In this document: positions 11,099 to 23,100 of the stretch, in pieces
Position numbering within the stretch: position 1 is the first letter of the stretch
How the letters are laid out: every line of letters starts with the position of its first letter
Assembly: GCA_905221605.1 (NCBI GenBank)
Contig: CAJNDS010000145.1
Coordinates: forward strand, 132,501 to 196,500
DNA from: Symbiodinium natans
Taxonomy: Eukaryota; Sar; Dinophyceae; Suessiales; Symbiodiniaceae
Reading direction: 5' to 3'
DNA length: 64,000 bases
Made by a program: the position numbers and the translations under genes
The notes under the pieces: model-generated
Seen by the model: the letters and a program-made list of their open reading frames with translations, nothing else
Databases searched by the model: none
Told to the model about the DNA's origin: nothing

Positions 11099-11621
11099 CG
11101 GGGTTTAGGGTTAGGGTTTAGGGTTTAGGGTTATGGGCATCGTGCTTGGTATACCAAACCTCTCAGTTGCACAAGCTACGAAGCAGGGTTCAGGGCAGCT
11201 TCGGGTTTGGGGTCCGCGTTTTCGGGCTATTGCCTTGAGGAATTGCGGGAGTTCTTCTGTTCCACGCATGAAGCTGCGGTTTTCGGCTAGGAGGTGTTGA
11301 GAGCTTTGGGGGCTTAGGGTTTAGGGTTGTATGGCCCATTCTTAGGGCTTCGACTGAATGGGTTTAGGAGATCGGGGCTCAACCCTAAAGTCCACCGAAA
11401 TCACGAAGTCGCATCGGGAACGCCCATGCCATCCTGAGTCCTAAAGCCCTAAACTCTGCTCTGAAGCCTCAGCCCTAAACCCTAAACCCTGAACTCTGAG
11501 CTCTGAACCCGCACAACCCTGCACCGCAAGCCCTAAACCCTAAACTCCGAACCCTAAACCCTAAACCCTAAACCCCAAACCCCAACCCCAAACCCTAAAC
11601 CCTAAACCCCAAATCCTGAAC

Positions 11622-11692
11622 CCAGCGCACCAGCAACTTGGGGTCGAAGGTCTCCTCATCGACAGAGACAGAGAGCTGCGAGATCGCGAAGC
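11622..11692 (-). CDS. Exon
   Basis: Acceptor CACCTCAG, phase 1: FAISQLSVSVDEETFDPKLL then VRW; donor TGG|GTTCAGG. High G/C third positions. Other minus pieces nearby (MAWAFPMRLRDF near 11400; FMRGTEELPQFLKAIARKRG near 11220-11270) probably belong to the same gene. Confidence 0.58.
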
Positions 11693-12371
11693 CTGAGGTG
11701 GGTTGGAGAGGTTTGGGGTTTAGGGTTTAGGGTTTAGGGTTTAGGGTTTAGGGTTTAGGGGGCTGCACGGCTTGGCATTTCGGTTTGGGGATTGGGGGTT
11801 TGGGGCTTTGGGGCTTTGGGGGTTTGGGTTCACCTAAAAAACTCTTCCCGAGTGAAGTTACCAACCCCTCAGCCCTGAACCCCATAAGCTCCTCCGAACG
11901 CCCTGCAGCCTAAACCCTGAACTCTGAACCCGGAACCCTGAACCGTAAACCCGAAATCCTGAATTCAACCCACGCCCTGGACGGAACCCCCCCCCTAAAC
12001 CCCTAACGAATATCCTCAACCCATGTACCTCAAGCAAGCATAAATCCACATTCCCATAAACCCGAAATATTTCAACTCCGCAACCCTAAACCCTAAACCT
12101 GCGGTTTAAACCGCAAACCGGAGACCACCCAGACTCCAAAACCCAGATTTTCTGGCAGCCAAGGAACTGCGATCCGCGCCTGGTGTGAGGGTTCGGGGAT
12201 GACAGGGTTTAGGGTTTAGGGTTTCGGGTTTGGGGTTTAGGGTTTCGGGTTAGGCTTGGGCACAGAACCTTTCTGATGAGAATGGAACCCTAAGATTTTT
12301 AGGTCCCCTAAATCCTAAACCTTAAGCCCTCAACCAAACACTAACCCCTAAACCCGAACCTTACAATTTAG

Positions 12372-12776
12372 TCACCATTTCCCGAAGCGGTGCTTCCGCT
12401 GTGGATCTTCAGATACAGCCTCTTGCTCGGCAGTGATCCAATGCGCCTGCTCTTGAGAAGCCATGACTCCACATGAGTTGCAGAGGATTCCATTTTCAAC
12501 CACGTTCGTGAGCCTCCTATCTGATGCGTTGTCGTGATTGAGGAGGCGAGCTCCTGCGAAATCTCCAGGCTTAAGAAGCTATGAGCAACTCCCTATCTCC
12601 AATGTCAATGTCTTCTCTGCCTTCATCGCTGTCATGACCGCCTCCATCATGTTCTGTCTTATCTCTGTTAGAGTTGCTGTCGCAACCCAAAACTCTGGCG
12701 AGTTCTCCACGCTCAGGAACGCCTCGATGCTTTCGTCACAGCTTGCGGGCACCGATTTCGGCTTCGAGTTTGATTG
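12372..12776 (-). CDS. Terminal exons of a minus-strand gene (stop TGA), one internal TAG
   Basis: One minus frame is open for 134 codons except a single TAG at 12579-12581. First part: VPASCDESIEAFLSVENSPE, then FWVATATLTEIRQNMMEAVM. Second part: LLKPGDFAGARLLNHDNASD, then NGILCNSCGVMASQEQAHWI, ending RKHRFGKW and TGA. The TAG directly precedes the second part (CTCATAG|CTTCTT), and a GCG|GTCATG donor 60 nt upstream would remove it in phase, so it is best read as the 3' end of a short intron. No family recognised. Confidence 0.62.
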
Positions 12777-13234
12777 TTAGGGTCTTTGGGTTTGGGGCTT
12801 AGGAAACCCTGAAACCCAAAACCCTTCAACCCTAAACCCCGAAACCCCGAAACCCCGAAACCCTGAAGCCCTGAAACCCTAAACCCTAAAGCCTAAAGCT
12901 GAAAACCTGAAACCCAACAAATGGGGGCTTAAGCCTTCTGAAATCACACAAAGCTGAGACGAACAGGGGATCTGCTGCTAGAAGGAGGGTTGTAACTTGA
13001 CAGCGCGGCAACAGCAAGCTGTGAGTGAGTGGGAAAAAACCTGACGGCCGGGACGTTTGCTAAAAATGCCGAAGGCAGTTTTGGTGGTTTTGGACTGTCT
13101 TGGGCGGTTTTGGAAAATGTCACGCTCACTACCGCGTCCACCTTGCCGCAAGCTTGCGTCTACTCCATAGCCCGACAGATTCTAGATTCAAGCACCGAAC
13201 TCCGAGCGCGCAGGATTCCGAACCTAAAATAGCA

Positions 13235-14196
13235 TCTTCAAAACCGTCCCATTTGGGCCCAAATGGGCCCGAACGGTTCCAATTGCTTACGCCCCCATTT
13301 CTTACGACCCCACTAGAGTGCCCTTCCTAAACCCTAAACCCTAAACCCTAAACCCTAAGCCCTAAACCCTAAACCCTAAGCCCTAAACCCGAAAGCCCTA
13401 AACCCTTAACCCTTAAACCCTAAACCCTGAAACCCTAAACCGGGCTCTCGGGCTGCAACTTCGAGGTTGGTCGGGTCAAGGCTTCTGGGTTTGGGGTTTA
13501 GGGTTTTAGGGTTTGGGGTTTGGGGTTTAGGGTTTAGGGGGTTTAGGGTTTGGGGTTTAGGGGTTTAGGGTTTTAGGGCTTGATGTTTAAGGGTTTTAGG
13601 GTTTAACTTAGGGTTTATATAATGGCTTTGGGGGTTTCAGGGTTTTAGAAAGGGTTTTAGGGTTCAGGGTTTAGGGTTTCAGGGTTTAACTAAGGGTTTC
13701 AGGGTTTAGGGTTTCAGGGTTTATCTAAGGGTTTGAGGGTTTAAAGGCATAAGGGCTTAGGGTTTAGGCTTAAGAGCTTAAGGGCTTAAGGATAAAAGGT
13801 TGAGGGTTAAGCTTTAAGGGTTCTGGGGGTTTAGGGTGGGTGCCATGGTGCGGATTGCTTCCGCCGACCCTCCGCGAGCCTGTGACAGGAATGGGCATTC
13901 CTTAGTTGCACACGTCTCGTCCCACGGTCCGTCTAATGACGTAGGTGCTCGTAGCTTTCAAGATGTTCATGCTAACAGCCCTTAATAGGGAATCGAAGCT
14001 AATGAGGGATATTAGAATTTCTATTAAGGACTGCTAGTAGAAGGGGGAACATGACACCTTGAGCCTTTAGAGTCAAAACGAAACGAGCGTTGTGGGTGGT
14101 TTGCAATAGGAGGCTTGTAGAGATGTTTTGTAGCAAAAAAACCTCGGCAACCTTGGATTTACAGGGCTTTCGTTTTATTGGAGAAATGACATACCT

Positions 14197-14235
<39 letters not shown>

Positions 14236-15100
14236 AAACACGTCTACGATCGAACTCCCGCCCCTCTTATACCCCCTAATGCTGAATTATGTGGGGAATA
14301 TTCAAACTGGGGTGTGGGGAGGTTTTGAGAAGGGGAGGGAGGAGAGATAACCTCAGTCGCAGGCCTCAACCTTGCACCCTTGCCTACTAGCCAAATACTC
14401 TGTTTTCATGGGTTCCCCTACTACCCCCCTCTACATTACCCCCCCCCCCCCCCCCCGCTTGGGTTCCCCCCATAATGAAGGCTATTTAAGGATAGTTAAG
14501 CCTAAGGTTATTGAAGGGAAGGGGGGGGGTAGTAGGGGAACCCAGGATGTTTCAGGTCTGCTTGCAGGAAGTTATGCCTTACGCAGCAGGGTGGTCGGGT
14601 TTCGGGTTTAGGGTTTAGGGTTTAGGGTTTAGGGTTTAGGGTTTAGGGTTTAGGGTTTAGGGTTTAGGGTTTAGGGTTTAGGGTTTAGGTGGGGCAACGA
14701 CACCGACACGCAAAAACAAAAGGTCGGCGAACCAACCTCAAACAAAAACTTGGTAGGACGCGCGCTGGCGTGCCCTGTGTTTTTGTGGCATGCGTTGGGC
14801 GTGCTCAAGTTGGAAAGTGCAGAAAGCCTAGGTTTTTGACTCATTCCGGTTTTGGGAACCAGGAAGACACTGCACCGATTCCTCGAAGGGTGGGCGCTTT
14901 TGAGTGATGTTGAGTGTTTCGCCTAGGCGGGAGCTTTGTTTTCAAAGGGACGAAAAAACAAAAGTTGTGCATACCATTCTTACGACCATTTTTAAGGGTG
15001 CTTGTTGGGCTTTGCGTGTGTCGGGCCCCAAACCTCAGAGTACCCTAATCCCTAAACCCCAAACCCTAATTAAACCCTAAACCCCAAACCCAAACCCTAA
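13235..15100. other. Repeat-rich stretch with few exon candidates
   Basis: Arrays at 13325-13440 and 13500-13830, a TTGGGATG-family element near 13961-14054, poly-C near 14200 and 14440, and a long array at 14600-14692. Minus candidates: SLDPTNLEVAAREP (about 13440-13487) and ARGGSAEAIRTMA (about 13850-13890). 14690-14940 is unique but unassigned. Confidence 0.45.
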
Positions 15101-15712
15101 ACCCTAGCTTCTTGTTGCAAGCGCGAAGCCGTTTGCTCCACCAGCATCCTCACGGAGAATTACGCAGGAGCGGAGGTAGGGTTTAGGGTTTAGGGCTTAG
15201 GGTTTAGGGTTTAGGGTTTAGGATTTATTGTTTAGGGTTTAGGGTTTAGGGTTTCGCCACGGCTGTCAGCTCAACGTCGGGGGCGGCTTTCTAGACTTCA
15301 GCTCACCAGCTGCAATCCAGTCTGCCATTCCTTCCTTGCCACTCTCGAAACCCCAAAGCATCAGCCGCAGCCCTCAGAAGTGGAATCATGAAACCCTAAG
15401 GCCTAAACTTTCTGACCCTAAACTTAACAAAACCCAAACCCTAAACCCTAACCCTAAACCCTTAACCCTACCCCCTAAACCCCCCTAAACCACCTAAACC
15501 CTGTTTCTTGCTCGCCGGCGCCTTCTCGTCATAAGGTGGCAAACTGATATCGCATCCGCAGCTTCACCGCCGGAAGGACATTTGTGTGGCTTCCGAACAT
15601 AGGGTTTAGGGTTTAGGGTTTTGGCTTTAACCCTAAACCCTAAAACCCTAAACCCTTCACCCTAAACCCTTTTTTCGTGGGGCGCCTCAGAATCCTAAAA
15701 CGGTTTTAAAGA

Positions 15713-15935
15713 TGGCAGCCTGCAAAAAGAGCAGCTTTCGGGGGTTCTGAAGGTCGAGCCGACCCAGCTAGTTCCTCGGAACCGAACGTCTTCTGACTCT
15801 GAGCGGTTTAGGGTTTAGGGTTTAGGGTTTTAGGGTTTAGGGTTGAGGGTTTATGGCTCAGGGTATCCCGCCGCAGTCCTGATGTTGCCGCAAGATCGTC
15901 GCGAACCGTTCCTGGGAGTGGCATCCGAGGCAGCA
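15713..15935 (+). CDS. Pair of plus-strand exon candidates around a telomere-repeat intron
   Basis: Exon about 15713-15806: DGSLQKEQLSGVLKVEPTQL then VPRNRTSSDSE, donor CG|GTTTAGGG. A 70-nt TTTAGGG-rich intron ends CCGCCGCAG. The next exon, 15877-15935, continues in phase as PDVAARSSRTVPGSGIRGS with donor AG|GTTAGGG. Another frame of the second exon (LMLPQDRREPFLGVASEAA) is also open. Further plus candidates lie at 15108-15175, 15270-15319 and 16428-16475. Confidence 0.38.
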
Positions 15936-16819
15936 GGTTAGGGGTTATGTCTTTGGGTTTAGGGTTTAGGGTTTGGGGTCTATAGGGTTCAGGCTTTAAG
16001 GGTGATGTGTTTGGGTTAGGGTTCAGGCTTTAAGGGTGATGTGTTTGGGTGATTGTGTGCTTTGTTGCTGTTCGTGGGTCTTTGCCCTCCTGTATGAGTT
16101 TTTGTGCGGGGTTGGAATCTGTGTCGTGTGCTTGTCGTGCCTGGCTGTTCTTTGTTTTCCTCCGCCTCCCCTCCTCAGCCCTCAACCCTCAGCCCTCAGC
16201 CCTCGGCCCTCAGCCCTCAGCCCTAAGCCCTATGCTCTAAGCCCTCAACCCTCAACCCCATATAAACCTTGAACCCAACAGCATTATGTGGAGTTCGGGA
16301 CTTAGGCCACGAACCCAAAACCCCTTAAATCAGCAATATACCCTAATTTCTCTATTCAGGATCACTTAATTAAGGGGTTTTGTGGAAGATCTGGGTAAGA
16401 CACCATCCGCCTTCCGCCGTCCGCCACTTCCTAGCTTCGATCTCTCTGTCTGGCACCCCGACGGGGGTCCAGGGCAAGCAGCGAAACCCTAAACCGCAAA
16501 CCCCAGAAACCCTAAACCCTAAAAACCCCAAACCCTAAAACCTAAACCCTAAAAACCCCAAACCCAGAAACCTAAACCCTAAACTCGAAACCCCAGAAAC
16601 CCGAAACCCTAAACCCAAACCCTAAACCCGAAACCCTTGCCCCCAAACCCTAAACCCTGTAGTATACATCACTTCAAGTCTAGAGATGCGATAGTGTGCT
16701 GCGCACAGTGGCCACATGCGTGAGAAGCACTACAGCGATGGTCTACAGCTTGTAGGGCTTATTTAGGGCTTAGGGTCAGTCACTTAGGGTTCAGGGTATG
16801 ACAACTTAGGCCCTGAACC

Positions 16820-17020
16820 CTAAACCCGAACCCGTACATCCCCTGACATAGACGTCGCATGCCGCCGTGTCGCAGAGCGGACAACGAGCTCATCCAGTTT
16901 TTTCGGGTTCAAGGACAAGTCCGACACGCTCACATTCTGGTCGAGGTTCTCCTTTTTTGGAGGGCGTCTGTGTTTTTCATTTTCTTCAAGGACCCCAGAA
17001 AGGGATTCAGGGCCAGGCAA
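16820..17020 (-). CDS. Hydrophilic exon candidate
   Basis: Minus frame: PESLSGVLEENEKHRRPPKK, then ENLDQNVSVSDLSLNPKKLD, then ELVVRSATRRHATSMSG. The plus strand is also open (NELIQFFRVQGQVRHAHILV), so strand is unsure; minus agrees with the surroundings. Confidence 0.42.
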   Translation of the reverse strand: MPGPESLSGVLEENEKHRRPPKKENLDQNVSVSDLSLNPKKLDELVVRSATRRHATSMSGDVRVRV

Positions 17021-17179
17021 GGGACAATGACTTCTTGCGACCCAAAACCGCCCTAAACCCTAAACCGTAAACCCTAAATCCTAAACCCTAAACCCTAAAC
17101 CCCAAACCCCAAACCCTAAACCCCCCAGACCCTCGGCACTTTCAAGATCCGAGAACTGTCGAGTCCGGCGTGACAAGGG

Positions 17180-17390
17180 TTTAGGGTTGATAGGGTTTAT
17201 AGGGTTTAATAGGGTTTAGTAGGGTTTATAGGGTTTTGCAGGGTGTTATCGGGTTTAATACGGTTTATAGGGTTTACAGGGTTTATTAGGGTTTATTAGG
17301 GTTTATTAGGGTTTATTAGGGTTTATTAGGGTTTATAGGGTTTATAGGGTTTATAAGGTTTACAGGGTTTATAGGGTTGAAAAGGGTTGG
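17180..17390. repeat. TTTATAGGG / TTTATTAGGG array
   Basis: 9-10 bp variants of the heptamer with inserted A/T bases. A reverse-orientation analogue lies at 62430-62600 (ATAAACCC and CTACAAACCCC). Confidence 0.8.
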
Positions 17391-18000
17391 GGTTTAGGAA
17401 TTGGCTCTCCGACACAACGGAAGGCCTGGGAAGAATATGTGTGGTCTTCAAACCCTGGCACCACAGTGCAATAGCAGGCACAGTGGCATTTTGCCCTTTC
17501 ACAGAAAAATATATAAATGAATATATATATATATAAACATACAAATAAATAGAGTATAAACAAATAAATAAAAATCAAAAAACAAAAATAAAGACAAATA
17601 AATAAATTTACATATATATATATATATACATGCGTTATATAAGATATGTTTTCTGAACATCCATGTTATATGATATGTAGAAAAATACTCAACATCACAT
17701 GATCTCAAACACAAGGTGCAGCATTTGCGGTCGGGCCTGAGGGTGTCAAAGCTGGGGCTCAGGGCTCTGTGTCGGGGTTTGCGAAGGGGTTCGCTAAACC
17801 AGGCAGGTAGTGGCCTAAGGGTTCCCGAAACCCTAACCCCCCCCCCCCCCCAAAAAAAAAAAAAAAAAAAAATGGATTTGGGGGGGGGGGGGGGGGCAGG
17901 GGGGTGTTGAAAGCATTGTGAGGGGCGAGCAATGCTGCATGGCGTCTATCTCCGAGACAAGGAGGATGCCAAAGATCCTCGAAGCTAAGGGTTTAGGGTT

Positions 18001-18190
18001 TAGGGTTAGGGGTTTGGGGTTTAGGGGTTAGGGGTTAGGGGTTTAGGGGTTTAGGGGTTTAGGGGTTTAGGGGTTTAGGGGTTTAGGGGTAGGGGTTTAG
18101 GGGTTTAGGGGTTTAGGGGTTTAGGGGTTTAGGGGTTTAGGGGTTTAGGGGTTTAGGGGTTTAGGGGTTTAGGGGTTTAGGGGTTTAGGG
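18001..18190. repeat. TTTAGGGG octamer array
   Basis: Uniform 8-bp units with one extra G relative to the telomere heptamer. A similar block lies at 37106-37198. Confidence 0.9.
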
Positions 18191-18589
18191 TTTAGGACTT
18201 AGGGTTTGGGGTTCTAAGAGGCCTCCTCTACCTAAAACTGCCCAAGCCCTGAACCGCCGAAACCATAAAGGCTATGGCCACGGCTACATGGAGGTTCAGG
18301 GGGTTTAGGGTTTAGGGTTTAGGGCTTAGGGTTTAGGGCTTATTGCACTTATAAGCCCCCCAAGGCTTCTTAAGTGGGTTCTAAGTAGACTTACATTTGG
18401 GGTTGCAAGTGCCCATGAACCTCCAAGTACAGTTAGACGAAAAAGCCCAAAAAAACCCTATAAGGGCTCCGAAGGATGGGGCCAGTTTTCGCTGGGAAGC
18501 TGGGGTTTTGGCCTATCGACTTCTGGGTGCGCCAAAGCGAAAACACCCTCATGCTGAAGGTTTGGGGTATACGTGCGTGGGTGGCCATG

Positions 18590-18770
18590 TGCATGTGCCC
18601 GTGCGCGTGCCCGTGCGCGTTCGCGTGCGTGTGTGCCTGCGCGTGCGCGTGCGTGAGCGCGTGTGCGCCTGCGCGCGCGCGTGCGTGAGCGCGTGTGTGG
18701 GTGTGTGTGCGCGTGCGGGTGCGTGTGCACGTGTGCGTGCGCGTGCGTGTGCGTGCGTGCGTGCGTGGGA
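18590..18770. repeat. GTGCGC-rich minisatellite
   Basis: Alternating purine-pyrimidine (GTGCGCGTGC...) over 180 bp, prone to Z-DNA. Open frames through it are low-complexity artefacts. Confidence 0.85.
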
Positions 18771-19697
18771 TCGAGGTGCTCACTGGAGGCCGTCAAAAGC
18801 CACAGGGGAAGGGGCCAGGGGGGAGCTAAGCGGCTAGCCGCACACACAAAAACTGTCTGAACATGCTTCTCCAAGCCCCAAGTCGGCCATGCGTGGTTTT
18901 TAGGGTTGAAGGGTTTAGGCTAAACCCGAAGCCCTGAAGAAAATCCTAGAACCCTAAACCCTATAAAAGTTTAGGATCGAGGGCCCTGAAGCTGAAGCCC
19001 CCCAAAAAACCCAGAAAACAGACTTTCAACCCTAAAAACCCAGAAAATGGACTTTCAACCCTAACCCGCCCCCCCCCCCCCCCCAAAAGCCCTAGGCCCA
19101 CAAAAGGGCGGAGGCGCTGGAGGTGCTGCCACATGGGCCCACCCACCTTGCTGACCTGAGGTTTAGGCTTGTCGAGGGCTGAGAGCTCAATCTCCGCTGT
19201 TGCTGAGTGTATGCATGCTTCCTTGCATAACATATGGGTGGGAGTATGTGTGCATCCCGAAACACTAAACACTAGGCACTAGGCCCCAATCCCTTCACCC
19301 TAAACCCTAAACCCCTAAACCCGCTAAACCTCCTAAACCCCCTAAAGCCCCTCAAGCCCCTAAAGCCCGTAAACCCTAAACTATTGGGACATGATAAACA
19401 CCCTGAATCCGGACCTGGACTCAGAGGGAGGCGGGATTCAGGGTTTCTTTTAGGGGTTCAGGGTTTATGGTCCCTAAACCCTAAACCCTAGACCCCAAAC
19501 CCCAAAGCCTAAAGCCTAAAGCCTTACACCCTAAACCCTAAACCCTAAACCCTAAATTTAATCCAATGTCCGAGCATGTCCTCAACCTTGTCGACGGGAG
19601 TTTGGGATGCTGGCGTTTTGAAGGCTCGTTTTCAAGACTGAAGACGAACAAAAGAGCCAATCCGGAGGATTAGGGTTTCGGGTTTAGGGTTTAGGGT

Positions 19698-19937
19698 TCA
19701 GGGTTCAAAAACGTCAAAATTGCTCAAAATTCCCTGAAACACCCTGAACCCCAAACCCTGAATACTGCTTCCCAAGCCAGTGGCCAGCTGCCCAAACTCA
19801 TCACCTGCAGCGGAGGGGTCCAGGTTCAGAGATGGGGGTTTGTAAGCTTTTGGGGGTCTCTGTGGGGTCGCAGGATTCGAGTGGGACCGAGGGCTTCGGA
19901 AATGTGCGTTTCGAGGGAGTTCCCATGGGTGCGACAT
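19698..19937 (-). CDS. Proline/serine-rich exon candidate below the channel CNBD
   Basis: Minus frame: MSHPWELPRNAHFRSPRSHS, then NPATPQRPPKAYKPPSLNLD, then PSAAGDEFGQLATGLGSS. Could be the C-terminal tail of the channel or the start of the next gene. Splice borders not fixed. Confidence 0.42.
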   Translation of the reverse strand: MSHPWELPRNAHFRSPRSHSNPATPQRPPKAYKPPSLNLDPSAAGDEFGQLATGLGSSIQGLGFRVFQGILSNFDVFEP

Positions 19938-20066
19938 GTCAAGGCCTCTTCATGGTCCAGCCATCAGAGACCCCTAACACCCTTTATTTCAAGTAAAACA
20001 TTTGCCTGGTGGCGTAGGGTCCTTAGGAAGATTCATCTTTCTTAATCCGGGGGGGGGGGAAGGGGT

Positions 20067-20154
20067 GCTGGAATCTCAAAGTTTCTTCCAAGCGGCTGTT
20101 GAGAGTGATGTAGACCTTGGTAGCACCGCAGCCCATCCGCCCCACAAGGGTCCC
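20067..20154 (-). CDS. Probable channel exon after the CNBD motif
   Basis: Acceptor ACAAGAG, phase 0, encoding GTLVGRMGCGATKVYITLQQ and then PLGRNFEIPAP. It follows the previous exon with matching phase and has G/C-ending codons. No GT donor lies close; a GC or GA donor is possible, so the low end is approximate. Confidence 0.55.
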
Positions 20155-23100
20155 CTCTTGTGGGTTTAGGGTTTAGGGTTTAGGGTTTAGGGTTTAGGGT
20201 TTAGGGTTTAGGGTTTAGGCTCTAACTTCTAAAGGGAACCTAGAACCCAACACGAGGGCAAAAACGGAACCATCCTGGCAACCAAGGGACGCAGGTGCTG
20301 AGGTTTGCTGTCAGCCGGCCGCGATGATGCCAGTCGGCCCACCTTTCAGTCGCTCTGCATGGGGCTCCGAGTAGGGCTTAGGGCTTAGGGCTTAGGGCTT
20401 AGGGCTTAGGGCTTAGGGTTTAGGGTTTAGGGTTTAGGGTTTCGGGATTAGGGTTTAGGGTTTGGTGTTCAGGGTCTAGGCTTAGGGTTGAGGGTATGTC
20501 ATAGACATGTGGGGCTACACAAATTACTTCCGTAGTTAAAATGGTAAAGCCTAGTTTGTTCCAGAGCTTGTATAACGCACACCTGACTTCATAGCAATCT
20601 AGCAGAACAAACCTTCTATTGTTTTTTAGTAGCTAGGCTGCCCAGTAACCTAGGCTTAAAAAGGGTACCATTTTTTGCTTAAAAGGGCTTATAAGGGAAT
20701 CTAAACCCCCCCAAAAGGGAATAAGGGTGCTACTGGGCATCCTAGTTTAGTAGAAATAGAGGAATACACTTCCTTTCAGAAGAAGAAGAGTCTCTTGGGT
20801 CGCGCACTCTTTTCCGAAGGGCTTATTTGGGGCTCGCGGGTTTAACAAAGCAGGCCTCCTCATATGGGGATGCAATGATCCCTATAACTCGGGGGTTCAG
20901 ATTTAGGGCTTTTAGGGTTTAGGGTGTTTAGGGCTTGTGGTAGTTTGACGGTTCATGGTTCTTAGGGTATACGGGTGCTAGGGTTTAGGGCTTTTGGGGG
21001 CCCTACGCAGGCCCCAACACCTGACACCCTTGTTGGGGAGCCAGGGTCTTTTTGGGGGACCATGGCCCGCCTTCATAACCTAGACTTCGTTTATAGGCTC
21101 TAGAAGGGTTTAGGGTTTAGGGTTTAGGGTTTAGGGTTTAGGGTTTAGGGTTTAGGGTTTAGGGTTTAGGGTATAGTCTCCGCGGATGAAGGATTGGGCT
21201 GCTAAGGCTCGAAGCTTCTGCTTGGTACTTGGCTTGGGTGGAGACAAGTTCCCCCCCCCCCCCCCCCCCCCCCCGTGCCCTCAGCCCAAGGCCTTAAACC
21301 CCAAACCCCAAACCCCAAACCCCAAACCCCAAACCCTAAACCCTAAACCCTAAACCCCAAAAACTAAACCCTAAACCCTAAACCCCAAAAACGAAACCCT
21401 AAACCCTAAACCCCACAGCACAGCAACAAGACGTAATCTTTCAGGCAGGGGGCAGGGTCGGCAGGCAAAGCACGTCACCTCGCAACTTACTAGTTCTTTC
21501 GGGAGTGAGGGTTTAGGGTTTTGGGGTTTAGGGTTCAGGGTTCAGGGTTCGGGGTTTGGGGTTTGGGGGGTCGGGGGTCGGGGGTGGGGTGGCCGGTGGG
21601 GGGTGGGGTAGGTCGCGTTGCCTACAGGTGGTGGGTGTTCTGGGTCACGGAAGGCCTCGAAGCAAAACCCCCACTAAACCCAAGAAAAGGAGGGAGTCAT
21701 GGCTTTGGCGCTTACACCCTGAAACCCTACAGCCCCCCAAATCACAAAAGAAACACTACCACCCTAAAACCCCAAAGCCCTAAAGCCCCAAAATCACCAA
21801 CAAAAAAACCCTACCACCCTAAAACCCTGAGCCCTTAAACCCTGAAGCCCCAAAATCCAAAAACCTATCGACCTACCACGTTGAGGCCCGTGAACACGAA
21901 AACCCTAAAGCCCCAAACTCAAAAACAACTACCACCCTCAAACCCTGAGGCCCTTAAACCTTGAAATCCTAACGCCTAAACCCTACACCAAACAAACCTA
22001 CCACCCTCAAAGCCTGAGGCCCTTAAAAACCCCGAAGCCCGAACCCCTAAACCTTGCACCAAACAAACCTACCATCCTTAAACCCTGGTGCCCACCAACC
22101 CTGAAAGCCTAAACCCTAAACCCTAAACCCTGAACCCTAAACCCCAAACCCTGAAAGCCTAAACCCTAAACCCTAAACCCTAAACCCTAAACCCTAAACC
22201 CTAAACCCTAAACCCTAAACCCTAAACCCTAAATCTCCTGAAGCCCGAGAGCCCGAAGCCCTAAAGCCCTAAAAGCCCAACGCCCTCCTGAAGGCCCTAG
22301 GGTTTTAGGGTTCAGGGCTAGGGTTTAGGGTGTAGGGTCTAGGATTTAGGGTTTAGGGCTAGGGTTTAGGGCTAGGGTTTAGGCCCTCAAGACCCCTATA
22401 GGGCTGGGCGTGTGGCATCCCTGGGTTAGTATCACCACTCGGCCTTCGGCGACGGCCTTGCGCTGCTGCGAGCGCCCGCGGCAGAAGTAGCTCATCGTGC
22501 CGGCGTCGATGATGTAGACCTCATAAAGGTTTAGGGTTTAGGGTTTAGGGTTTAGGGTTTAGGGTTTAGGGTTTAGGGTTTAGGGCATAGTGTAGACGTC
22601 AGGAGTTGCTTCGGGTTTTTCTGGGGTTTCAGGCTTCGGGAGGCTTCTAGCGTTTAGGGCCCTAAACCCCGTGTTTTCTCATGAGCTCCGGGAGCCCAGA
22701 CTCCCTAAACCCTAAGTAACCCCAATAAACCGAGGGCTTAGGGTTTAGGGCTTAGGGTTGGGGTTTAGGGTTTAGGGTTTAGGGTTCAGGGTTCAGGGTT
22801 CAGGGTTCAGGGTTCAGGGTTTAGGGTTTAGGGTTTAGGGTTTAGGGTTTAGGGTTTAGGGTTTAGGGTTTAGGGTTTAGGGTTTAGGGTTTAGGGTATA
22901 GGGTTTAGGGCTTGGGGTTTAGGGTTCAGGGGTTTTCTTGGTCTCGAGGATGGAAAACTTCGGAATTCCTGAGGCCCCGCGCGTGTGGGCAGTCCGTCCC
23001 CGGGATGTAGGCATCCTTCCGAGCAGGGTTTAGGGTTTAGGGTTTAGGGTTTGGGGTTTGGGGTTTGGGGTTTGGGGTTTGGGGTTTGGGGTTTGGGGTT

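Noticed and set aside
18397-18874. Frames of up to 146 codons over the GTGCGC repeat.
   Set aside because: Open on several frames of both strands because of the repeat composition.
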